Shown: positions 14,270 through 20,513 of the stretch, piece after piece
How positions within the stretch are numbered: position 1 is the first letter of the stretch
How the letters are laid out: every line of letters begins with the position of its first letter
DNA from: a virus
Reading direction: 5' to 3' (one strand)
Virus record (IMG/VR): IMGVR_UViG_3300030333_001988
Coordinates: 1-28,667 of that record
Length of the DNA stretch: 28,667 nt
Translations under genes and position numbers: made by a program
The notes under the pieces: model-generated
Database searches by the model: none
The model's input: only the letters and a program-made list of their open reading frames with translations
Told to the model about the DNA's origin: nothing

Positions 14270-15943
14270 TTATCCTCTGTAATTGCAATATAAACATAAT
14301 TTATTTTCTAGAACCCAAAATTCCGGTACACAAAACTGTTCCCTACAGTTAGGGTTTAATGATTCCATATCTCTTTCCTGAACTCCGTCAATCGAGATTG
14401 TTGTTTTAGTGTCTCCTTCAAATTTTAATTTTTTAAGTACAGGATGTTCTTTAGGTTTAGGCGATTCGTCAGGTGATATAGCATCTAACCAATCTCCAAG
14501 CCCTCCCACAGCCTCGTATTTGTATTCTTCTGTTTCGTGTATAGCTTGTAAAGCCATAGCTATTGAGAAGAAAGCATCTCCATGACCCATTGGGGTTTCA
14601 GGAGCTTTTAACTCATTATTAACTGAGATTATTTGTTGTTTTTGTCTCTCATCTTTTATCAACTTTAAGTTTCCTGATACTATAAATTTCTCAAAGACTT
14701 GAGCCATTGTATTTTTAGACTTTCTTGTAAAAGACATTGATCTCCAAAGTCTATGTAAGCCCCTATCTTCTAACTCTCCTCTAGTATTATCTACATAACC
14801 TCCATCTAATTGGTAGTTTTCAGCTACGTCATTCAGATACTTTACTTGGTCTGTATATGCCCACCCATCTAAAAAGGAAGAATGGATTTGTTTTACTTGA
14901 TCTTTTATTCTACTGAATAAAACTAAATGGGAAGGGTGTCTCTTTTTACCTACATCAAACCCCCCAAATATTTGCTCATCCATAGATTTTAGATATGTTT
15001 TATTATACGATAAATTTACTAATTTTTCGTCTTCACAAGCAGTAATTTGATCCTCTTCAAAATAAGATTCAGTAGAAAAGTGTGGTTGCAATAAAAACTC
15101 TGAAGCAAAAGACTTAGGTCTTGCTTTTTGTTGATTTAATAACCACTCCTCTGAATATAATTCAGGCATCAATACTCTTCTTTTTGGTTCAGGGTCTAAA
15201 GCAGGTAATGTTCTTGCTATAAATCTTTCGTCTTCTTGTAACTTACTTAATAAATCTCCGGGCATCATGGGTGTTCCTAATACAATAACAGGAACTCCTT
15301 TTAATGGTATGAACATTGATTCTGTCATGAAGTGGTCTTCAACTTTAGTTATCTGCCCCATATTCAAAGGGTTTTCAGGGTCTCTTAATACGTCATCGGC
15401 AATCAAAGCTCCATTGACGTGCATACCTCTTTTAAAGGAAAACAATCCTCCATGCATAATTTCCATAGGGTTTTTATTTATATAATACCTAAAAGAAAAA
15501 TCTGCTTTCGGTGATCTATTTACCATCATACTTGTTAAGATAGGGTTTCTTTGAACTGATTTATTTATTTCTGATAAATGATATCTAGCCATTCCATCAC
15601 TAAATGATAGATAAAGAACTGACATATCTCTTTTTGATTGTAATAATCTCCATACACTAAAAGCATGACCTAGAATAGTAGATTTAAAATGAAATCTTGG
15701 GAGAACAGCTACATAGTTTTTATCCTCTTCCAAGCATCTTTCTATATCTTCTGCTAAAACCCCTATATGCCAAGCATTAAAATATTCAGGGTGATCGAAA
15801 CTATAAGCCCAAACATCTGTTAAAAAGGAGTGAAAACTTCCTTCAAACTTTTTGCCATCTGTAGATACTAACCCATCTGCTAATGTTTCAAAAGCGTCTG
15901 TATATGAAATTAATTCTTTTTTAAAATCTGATTTTTTATTCAT
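14270..15943 (-). CDS. terL: Terminase large subunit
   Basis: 557 residues; the ATP-driven motor that packages DNA and cuts the concatemer. ATPase: a deviant Walker A PRFHFKST (82-89) and Walker B ALIADDVL (Asp183-Asp184), followed by the coupling motif VIVLGTPM (219-226). Nuclease: RNase H-like acidic residues Asp330 (GGFDVGKK), Asp385 (YVDNTRGE) and Asp456 (GHGDAF). The P-R-x-x-x-KS/T form of Walker A is known in phage terminases that lack the classical G-x-x-x-x-G-K. The last ~30 residues carry four cysteines (533, 538, 550, 553; C-x4-C-x11-C-x2-C), a zinc-ribbon-like tail not common in this family. The gene overlaps the small subunit by eight bases. Confident identification from motif order and neighbours. 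Confidence 0.92.
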   Translation of the reverse strand: MNKKSDFKKELISYTDAFETLADGLVSTDGKKFEGSFHSFLTDVWAYSFDHPEYFNAWHIGVLAEDIERCLEEDKNYVAVLPRFHFKSTILGHAFSVWRLLQSKRDMSVLYLSFSDGMARYHLSEINKSVQRNPILTSMMVNRSPKADFSFRYYINKNPMEIMHGGLFSFKRGMHVNGALIADDVLRDPENPLNMGQITKVEDHFMTESMFIPLKGVPVIVLGTPMMPGDLLSKLQEDERFIARTLPALDPEPKRRVLMPELYSEEWLLNQQKARPKSFASEFLLQPHFSTESYFEEDQITACEDEKLVNLSYNKTYLKSMDEQIFGGFDVGKKRHPSHLVLFSRIKDQVKQIHSSFLDGWAYTDQVKYLNDVAENYQLDGGYVDNTRGELEDRGLHRLWRSMSFTRKSKNTMAQVFEKFIVSGNLKLIKDERQKQQIISVNNELKAPETPMGHGDAFFSIAMALQAIHETEEYKYEAVGGLGDWLDAISPDESPKPKEHPVLKKLKFEGDTKTTISIDGVQERDMESLNPNCREQFCVPEFWVLENKLCLYCNYRG

Positions 15944-16445
15944 GTTCTTTCAAAACACCTTGCAATTTAATACTTATCTTCTTTAATAATTCTTTATCTT
16001 CAATTTCGTCTACGAGAACGCCTACTATATCCTGAACAAAACTTAAATTAATTAAACCTTCCATTACTTTTCTTTCTCCTTGTATACCCATATCTAATGC
16101 TTTGGCAGCCCCCTCAGCAGTTTTAAAGTCTAATACACCTAATTCTGCTAAGGCTTTACTTCTAAGAGTAGTATATTCATCTAAATGTTCTAGCTGTGTT
16201 CTAGCTGCTCTTTGACTTTGGGTTTCTACTACTGAATCTTTAACTTTCTTAGCTACTTTAGAATCTATTTCTTGCATATCCTCATCCCATTTATTTCTTG
16301 ATGGCCAAGAATAAACTGTAGATTTAGCTATATTTTCTTTAGGGTAGGTTTTAAGTAATTCTTCATATACTTCGTTAATTGTTTTGCCCTCTAAATATAA
16401 TTTTTGAGCTTTTTGTTTCATTTCTTTTGGTAATATTTTCGGCAT
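15936..16445 (-). CDS. terS: Terminase small subunit-like protein
   Basis: 169 residues. The N-terminus (ALPKEMKQKAQKLYLEGKTINEVYEELLKTY-type region, residues ~5-52) forms a helix-turn-helix ending in STVYSWPSRNKWDEDM, the S-T-x-x-x-W-x-x-x-x-x-W signature of small terminase subunits that recognise the packaging site. The rest is helical and probably mediates ring formation. The overlap with the large subunit (eight bases) is the usual arrangement of the pair. The ribosome binding site is weak; translation may depend on the preceding gene, whose stop lies three bases upstream. An alternative is a transcriptional regulator with the same domain, but the neighbour makes packaging more likely. 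Confidence 0.75.
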   Translation of the reverse strand: MPKILPKEMKQKAQKLYLEGKTINEVYEELLKTYPKENIAKSTVYSWPSRNKWDEDMQEIDSKVAKKVKDSVVETQSQRAARTQLEHLDEYTTLRSKALAELGVLDFKTAEGAAKALDMGIQGERKVMEGLINLSFVQDIVGVLVDEIEDKELLKKISIKLQGVLKEHE

Positions 16446-16448
16446 ATT

Positions 16449-16901
16449 TTAATAATCCATATCATAATTTAAATGTTCTTCAGGGTGTACAGCTTGAGAG
16501 TTCAAACTTCCACCAAAAGGTGTTCCATCAGATTGTAACATTTTTGAAAAATCCATATGTCCTGTTTTACCATTTTTAGCAGGTACAAAACAAATTGGAG
16601 ATTCTTGTTTGGCTCCTCCTTTTGTAGTTCTTCTTTGGAACCTAATTGCTATTTCATTAGGTCTTCCACAAATACCAACCCAAGATTCATCTTTAGTTCC
16701 TAAAGGTCTATAGTATCTATTATTTAAAACACTTCCTACAGTTCTCTTTAACCCTTTGGGTCTTGAGTTCCAAAAACAATCATTAAAATCACACCAAACT
16801 AATTTTCCATATTGTTTAAATAAATCTTCTTGTGTAACCCCTTCAGGTAAACTATCCTTTGGTAACTCTTCTTTTTTTGTCTTCTTGCTTTTCTTGTTCA
16901 T
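16449..16901 (-). CDS. 150-residue hypothetical protein before the terminase
   Basis: The N-terminus is strongly basic (NKKSKKTKKEE), followed by a compact region with several aromatic and cysteine residues (LVWCDFNDCFWNSRPKG), then NRYYRPLGTKDESWVGICGRPNEIAIRFQRRTTKGG and a C-terminal segment ending HPEEHLNYDMDY. No family is recognised. The start is an ATG with GGAG seven bases upstream, inside the end of the RuvC-like gene, giving a 50-base overlap. Context (RuvC before, terminase after) suggests a DNA-processing or packaging role, but this is only inference. Confidence 0.6.
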   Translation of the reverse strand: MNKKSKKTKKEELPKDSLPEGVTQEDLFKQYGKLVWCDFNDCFWNSRPKGLKRTVGSVLNNRYYRPLGTKDESWVGICGRPNEIAIRFQRRTTKGGAKQESPICFVPAKNGKTGHMDFSKMLQSDGTPFGGSLNSQAVHPEEHLNYDMDY

Positions 16902-17370
16902 CAATTTTCTCCAACTCGAACTGTCTTTTTATCCATAATGCTATACAGGCTGCATCTGCAAAATCCTGTTCTTCAAAAGTCTCTCCCCAATGTTTCTCAG
17001 CGAAAGCTTTTATCTCTATTTTAGAGGCGTTTCCTTTTCCTATAATATCTTTTTTCCATTTAGTATTATCGATTGGAACACAATCAATTCCATACTTATG
17101 ACAAAGATATCTTACACATCCTACTACTGAAGCTAAAGCTATAGTAGATTTAGGATTCTGTATAAAGATAGCTGCTTCTACAGCTGCTTGAGCCTCTTTA
17201 CTTATTGTACTTAAATAGTGATCAAAGTCTGACATAAAATTAAAGAATCTTTCATCAAAATCTTTGGCTTTATGTTCCCACTTTACTTGTTTTAATATAG
17301 ACCCTCCATTGCCTAACCACACAGAATGTATAGCTTTGCTTGAACAATCTATTCCAATAAAATTTTTCAT
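16852..17370 (-). CDS. RuvC-like Holliday junction resolvase
   Basis: 172 residues with the RNase H-like fold of RuvC. Four acidic residues are in the expected positions: Asp8 (FIGIDCSS), Glu65 (AAVEAAIF), Asp136 and Asp139 (QDFADAACIAL). The strand YGIDCVPIDNTKWKK and helix GKGNASKIEIKAFAE match the central part of RuvC, where G-x-G-x-A-x-K is typical. It cuts four-way junctions in replicating or recombining phage DNA, which removes branches before packaging. The charged C-terminus (DEQEKQEDKKRRVTKG) is extra. Its ATG overlaps the preceding stop (ATGA). The start was placed at MKNFIGID because it gives the canonical RuvC N-terminus. Confidence 0.8.
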   Translation of the reverse strand: MKNFIGIDCSSKAIHSVWLGNGGSILKQVKWEHKAKDFDERFFNFMSDFDHYLSTISKEAQAAVEAAIFIQNPKSTIALASVVGCVRYLCHKYGIDCVPIDNTKWKKDIIGKGNASKIEIKAFAEKHWGETFEEQDFADAACIALWIKRQFELEKIDEQEKQEDKKRRVTKG

Positions 17371-17570
17371 TCTTGATCTGTGTTTCGGTCTAACATCACA
17401 GATTCTAAAGCTTCTAAACAAGTATGTGCTTCTGAGACAATGTCTAACATTAACTCAGCATCTTCTTTATAAGCAGCATATCTCATGCCACTTACAGTTT
17501 TTGATAGATCATTTATCAGCTCACTTACTGCGTAATCATCCCATTCATGTATAAATTCTGAAACATCCAT
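17367..17570 (-). CDS. 67-residue acidic hypothetical protein
   Basis: A short helical, acidic protein (MDVSEFIHEWDDYAVSELIN at the start, then a helix through AYKEDAELMLDIVSEAHTCLEALESVML). No motif recognised. Its start shares a base with the stop of the preceding gene (TAATG) and its stop overlaps the RuvC-like start (ATGA), so it is tightly coupled on both sides and may be a partner of either neighbour. AAAGGAG lies 11 bases upstream. Confidence 0.6.
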   Translation of the reverse strand: MDVSEFIHEWDDYAVSELINDLSKTVSGMRYAAYKEDAELMLDIVSEAHTCLEALESVMLDRNTDQE

Positions 17571-18085
17571 TATCTATTATACTCCTTTTTATCTTGATCT
17601 CTTGCTGTAATAACTCTAGAAATTGCATTATACATAGAAGTATAAGATTTTAATTCTCCTTCTATTAGTATATGTCTTCCTGTCGCTTCTCTTATTTGTT
17701 CTTTATATTTTTTAAGGTCTTCGGATTCAGACAAAGCTGCTCCTTCTAAGCCTTCTTTATTAAGTTTTATTAATCCTTCCTCTGCTCTTCTATCTACTAT
17801 TTTATATGTGGTAATAGAAAGAATCTCATTATACATATCCTCTAGTAAAGCTGTCTTAGATTGTATATCAGATAGCTCTACTTCTAAAAAAGCTTTGCCT
17901 GCTCCATAATGATATAAAGCATTTTGTAACTCTTTGTCATTTAGGTCTACTAACTTAGCTACTTGAAGTTTGGGTCTTTCCTCCCCTTCCTTTACTTCAT
18001 CAAAAACTTCTTCAAAATCTAATTTATCAATAGGTAAATTTGAAACATACTTAGTTATATTTCCTAAGGTTCTTTTAGGTGACAT
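17570..18085 (-). CDS. 171-residue helical hypothetical protein
   Basis: Mostly helical with two likely coiled-coil regions: residues ~60-95 (KAFLEVELSDIQSKTALLEDMYNEIL) and ~120-160 (SEDLKKYKEQIREATGRHILIEGELKSYTSMYNAI). The N-terminal part (TLGNITKYVSNLPIDKLDFEEVFDEVKEGEERPKLQVAKLVDLND) is mixed. No cysteine or catalytic motif. AAGGAG is strong. It follows the PD-(D/E)XK nuclease and precedes the resolvase, so it may belong to recombination, for example as a mediator or DNA-binding scaffold. I recognise no family. Confidence 0.6.
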   Translation of the reverse strand: MSPKRTLGNITKYVSNLPIDKLDFEEVFDEVKEGEERPKLQVAKLVDLNDKELQNALYHYGAGKAFLEVELSDIQSKTALLEDMYNEILSITTYKIVDRRAEEGLIKLNKEGLEGAALSESEDLKKYKEQIREATGRHILIEGELKSYTSMYNAISRVITARDQDKKEYNR

Positions 18086-18095
18086 TTATTTCTCC

Positions 18096-18758
18096 TTATT
18101 TTACTAATTTACAGTTGCAATAAGATTCGCCTGTACATTTCTCAGGTATTCTTCTCATCCCCATAATTTTAAATAATCTTTCTAATATATTATCCCACAT
18201 TACAGGGTCTTTTTCAACTTTAAAAGCTTTTAATCTTTGATCGTTTTTATTTTCATATAAAACAATTCCATGATCATAAGCTGCTAAATTTAAATAAATT
18301 TGTATTTGAATCATATGATCTTCTTTAGGAGCAAGTTTTAATAGCTCAAAGTTTCTACTATTGATAGATTTTAATTCTAGTATAACTTCCTGATGTTCAG
18401 GATGGCTTATAATGAAGTCTATCCTACCTGATATATGTGGAGTTTCTAATTTTACAGGAGATTCTCTTTTTCTTACTATACCCAACTTTTCAAAGTATTT
18501 ATTTATCCTATACTCTAAATAATTACCATTGTCAAAAATTCTTTGCAAATTTCCTGCTATAGCTTGAGCAGGTAGTAAACCATTATAAGATAAATAAACA
18601 TATCTATCACATGGATTAGATACTATGGAAGGATAAAAAACTCCTTTCTTACCAAAAACTTTATTAGAAGATAATAAATCTTCCATTGCTTTCAAAAGCC
18701 ATCTATCTTGGTTTGAAGTTCTTCTTTTAGTTGCCCCTATTTGTCTAATTCCTGCCAT
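18096..18758 (-). CDS. PD-(D/E)XK nuclease, RecB/Cas4-like
   Basis: 220 residues. The nuclease core is GRIDFIISHPEHQEVILELKSIN (Asp114, Glu128, Lys130), the D-x(n)-E-x-K signature, followed by HMIQIQIYLNLAAYDHGIVLYENK, the Q-x-x-x-Y motif of RecB-type nucleases. The N-terminal YPSIVSNPCDRYVYLSYNG resembles the S-x-x-x-x-C-x-R-x-x-x-Y region of phage and Cas4 exonucleases. Cys50 and the C-terminal Cys208, Cys214 and Cys216 are placed as in iron-sulfur members, although spacing differs. The probable role is a 5' or 3' exonuclease for recombination or repair. AGGAGG six bases before this ATG decides the start, which overlaps the preceding nuclease gene by 14 bases. Confidence 0.78.
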   Translation of the reverse strand: MAGIRQIGATKRRTSNQDRWLLKAMEDLLSSNKVFGKKGVFYPSIVSNPCDRYVYLSYNGLLPAQAIAGNLQRIFDNGNYLEYRINKYFEKLGIVRKRESPVKLETPHISGRIDFIISHPEHQEVILELKSINSRNFELLKLAPKEDHMIQIQIYLNLAAYDHGIVLYENKNDQRLKAFKVEKDPVMWDNILERLFKIMGMRRIPEKCTGESYCNCKLVK

Positions 18759-19077
18759 TATCTTCCTCCTCAATCTCATTTAAAACTTGTTCTATTAAAG
18801 GCATTATTTTCTTTTTGCTTGTTTCTGAAATATGAAATACTTTTCTTATTTCTTTATTATAATCTTCTAATAAATTAGCATCTCTTTTAGCATCTGCTTT
18901 TTTTAAATGTCCAAACATTCCATCTGCCTCGATTACTAGTTTAACTTCAGGTATATAAAAATCTACTGTATAGGGTGGAAAAGAGTATTGGGTTTCATAG
19001 CGAAGACCAAATTCTTGTATACACTTAGCAAAAGTTTTTTCTTGTGGAGTGTAGTCTTTATGATAATAGGTCATCAT
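18745..19077 (-). CDS. DUF559/Vsr-type endonuclease
   Basis: 110 residues. Matches the pattern of DUF559 and very-short-patch-repair-type nucleases: TPQEKTFAKCIQEFG (Glu13), YSFPPYTVDFYIPEVKLVIEADG (Asp39, Glu50, Asp52), His57, then DAKRDANLLEDYNKEIRKVFHI. The V-D-F-x-x-P-x-x-x-x-x-I-E-x-D-G block is diagnostic. It probably nicks or cuts DNA, perhaps in mismatch or recombination repair, or degrading host DNA. Two adjacent ATG codons are possible starts; the gene overlaps the RecA-like gene by about 20 bases and the next nuclease gene by 14. The stop is TAG. The ribosome binding site is weak, so coupling to the recombinase gene is likely. Confidence 0.72.
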   Translation of the reverse strand: MMTYYHKDYTPQEKTFAKCIQEFGLRYETQYSFPPYTVDFYIPEVKLVIEADGMFGHLKKADAKRDANLLEDYNKEIRKVFHISETSKKKIMPLIEQVLNEIEEEDNGRN

Positions 19078-20008
19078 TCACTTCTTTAGTTAATTGTTCG
19101 TACATATTTGGATTATCTACAAAATACTGTCTTACTCTATTTTTACCTTGAATTCTTTCTTCCTTATAAGAATACCAAGCTCCTGATTGTTTTATTAAAC
19201 CTTTCTCTAAAGCTTCATTGATAGTCACTTCTATTAGATCAATTCCCCCACCTACTTTATAAGGTAATATAATTGAATCCCAATCATCTCCACCTTGTTT
19301 AGTCTTCTTTAGTCTTACTTCCATTTCAAATCCTATCTTCTTTTTATCTTCTTCTATCCAAGCTGATCGTCTAACTTCTAATTGTAAATGCGTATAAAAC
19401 TGTTGTCCTATCCCACCGGGCATATTATTATAAGTTACTCGGCCTACATTACTTCTTAATTGGTTTATCGCTACTAAAGCTGACCCATGTTTTAAATGTG
19501 TTAATAGTTTAGGCAAAGCTGAATTTAAAAACCTTGCTTGCCAAGCCATTGGATTATATCCAAACTCTTCGTCTTGAACTGAAGCTGGAACTAAACCAGC
19601 AAAACTATCTATTACTACAATATCTACTCCTTCTTGCAAAGCTGAACTAGCTAAATTAAGCCCTTCTTCCCCATTTGCAGGTTGTAAAACTATAATTTTA
19701 CTTGTATCCACCCCATTCTTCTCATTCCATATAGGGTCAAAAGATTGTTCAGTATCAATCCATACTGCTGTTCCCCCATCTTTTTGAACATTGGCTACTA
19801 ACTGTGAAGCTAAAAAAGACTTTCCAACATTAGTTGCTCCATATAACATACTAAATCTCTTCTTTGGTATTCCCCCACCTACTAATTTATCTAATTTAGG
19901 TACTCCAAAAGAGATTCTTTCATAATTAAATACATCATCGTCTCCTATTTTCAAATCTATTTTAGGATTTGCTTTCTGTAATCGTTCAAATAGTTTATCA
20001 TTATCCAT
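19058..20008 (-). CDS. RecA/UvsX-like recombinase
   Basis: 316 residues. Walker A GATNVGKS (57-64), catalytic Glu87 in WIDTEQSF, Walker B VDIVVIDS (Asp134), and the loop L2 region INQLRSNVGR then NMPGGIGQQFYTH that binds ssDNA. It forms filaments on ssDNA and drives strand exchange for recombination-dependent replication and repair. The lack of the C-terminal domain of cellular RecA and the length match phage UvsX-like proteins. GAGGAATAAA precedes the ATG. Neighbours (two nucleases, a RuvC-like resolvase) complete a recombination module. Whether it is closer to cellular RecA or to T4 UvsX cannot be settled by eye. Confidence 0.88.
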   Translation of the reverse strand: MDNDKLFERLQKANPKIDLKIGDDDVFNYERISFGVPKLDKLVGGGIPKKRFSMLYGATNVGKSFLASQLVANVQKDGGTAVWIDTEQSFDPIWNEKNGVDTSKIIVLQPANGEEGLNLASSALQEGVDIVVIDSFAGLVPASVQDEEFGYNPMAWQARFLNSALPKLLTHLKHGSALVAINQLRSNVGRVTYNNMPGGIGQQFYTHLQLEVRRSAWIEEDKKKIGFEMEVRLKKTKQGGDDWDSIILPYKVGGGIDLIEVTINEALEKGLIKQSGAWYSYKEERIQGKNRVRQYFVDNPNMYEQLTKEVNDDLLS

Positions 20009-20009
20009 T

Positions 20010-20282
20010 TTATTCCTCTTTTGAATTCTTTCTTCTTAAATATTCAGCCCAAGCCATTAATAAAGAAGCCCCTTGTATAACTTCTGAATATAAAATATCT
20101 TGGGAATCTTCCTCATCAACAATATCATACATTTTATGTACTATTCTAGAAGTGATGTTTAACCACTTAGTATCTGAGTTTTTAGTTTGATCTCCCCATA
20201 GGGCATCTTGTCTTTCTCTCTCTGCTAAAAGTGAGTGTAAAACTTCTGCTCTTGTAATTTCTGTTTCTTTAGGATCAAACAT
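20010..20282 (-). CDS. 90-residue protein, possibly MazG-like
   Basis: The segment VLHSLLAERERQDALWGDQ (15-32) has the E-R-x-R-Q-D-x-x-W-G motif found in many small phage proteins that often have a MazG-like all-alpha fold, where the next helix contributes acidic residues (here DIVDEEDSQDILYSEVIQGASLLMAWAEYL). MazG-like enzymes hydrolyse nucleoside triphosphates and can affect (p)ppGpp or nucleotide pools. The expected E-x-x-E-x(n)-E-x-x-D catalytic set is only partly visible (EEDSQD, EV), so the enzyme may be degenerate or a different family. Starts in a TAATG overlap. Confidence in a real gene is high; the family is uncertain. Confidence 0.7.
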   Translation of the reverse strand: MFDPKETEITRAEVLHSLLAERERQDALWGDQTKNSDTKWLNITSRIVHKMYDIVDEEDSQDILYSEVIQGASLLMAWAEYLRRKNSKEE

Positions 20283-20503
20283 TAACTTTTCGTCTCGTCT
20301 AGAATCTCGTCTATTTTACTGTCTACTTGTTTTCTTACCTCTTCCCAAACTTTGTCTACAGTCTCTTTACTTTTATCTAGTTGGTCTTCTATAGGTAAAT
20401 CAGTATCAACATCGCCAACTGTAACATCGACTCTACTATATTGATTACTATTTACATCTCCAACTCTGAATGTAAATCCTAAGTGTATATCTATTTTTGC
20501 CAT
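20282..20503 (-). CDS. 73-residue hypothetical protein next to the polymerase
   Basis: An N-terminal beta-like segment (KIDIHLGFTFRVGDVNSNQYSRVDVTVGDVDTDLPI) is followed by a charged helix (DQLDKSKETVDKVWEEVRKQVDSKIDEIL). No family recognised. The AAAGGAAT site supports its start; its stop overlaps the next start (TAATG). It sits between the DNA polymerase and the MazG-like gene. A polymerase accessory role is possible but not shown. Confidence 0.6.
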   Translation of the reverse strand: MAKIDIHLGFTFRVGDVNSNQYSRVDVTVGDVDTDLPIEDQLDKSKETVDKVWEEVRKQVDSKIDEILDETKS

Positions 20504-20513
20504 TTTTATTCCT

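Noticed and set aside
14270-15943. Possible defect in the terminase because of the missing G-x-x-x-x-GK
   Set aside because: The PRxxxKS/T form is a known variant in phage terminases and all other ATPase and nuclease residues are present.
16859-17554. Plus-strand frames opposite the RuvC-like gene
   Set aside because: They lack ribosome binding sites and are opposite a gene with a full set of catalytic residues.
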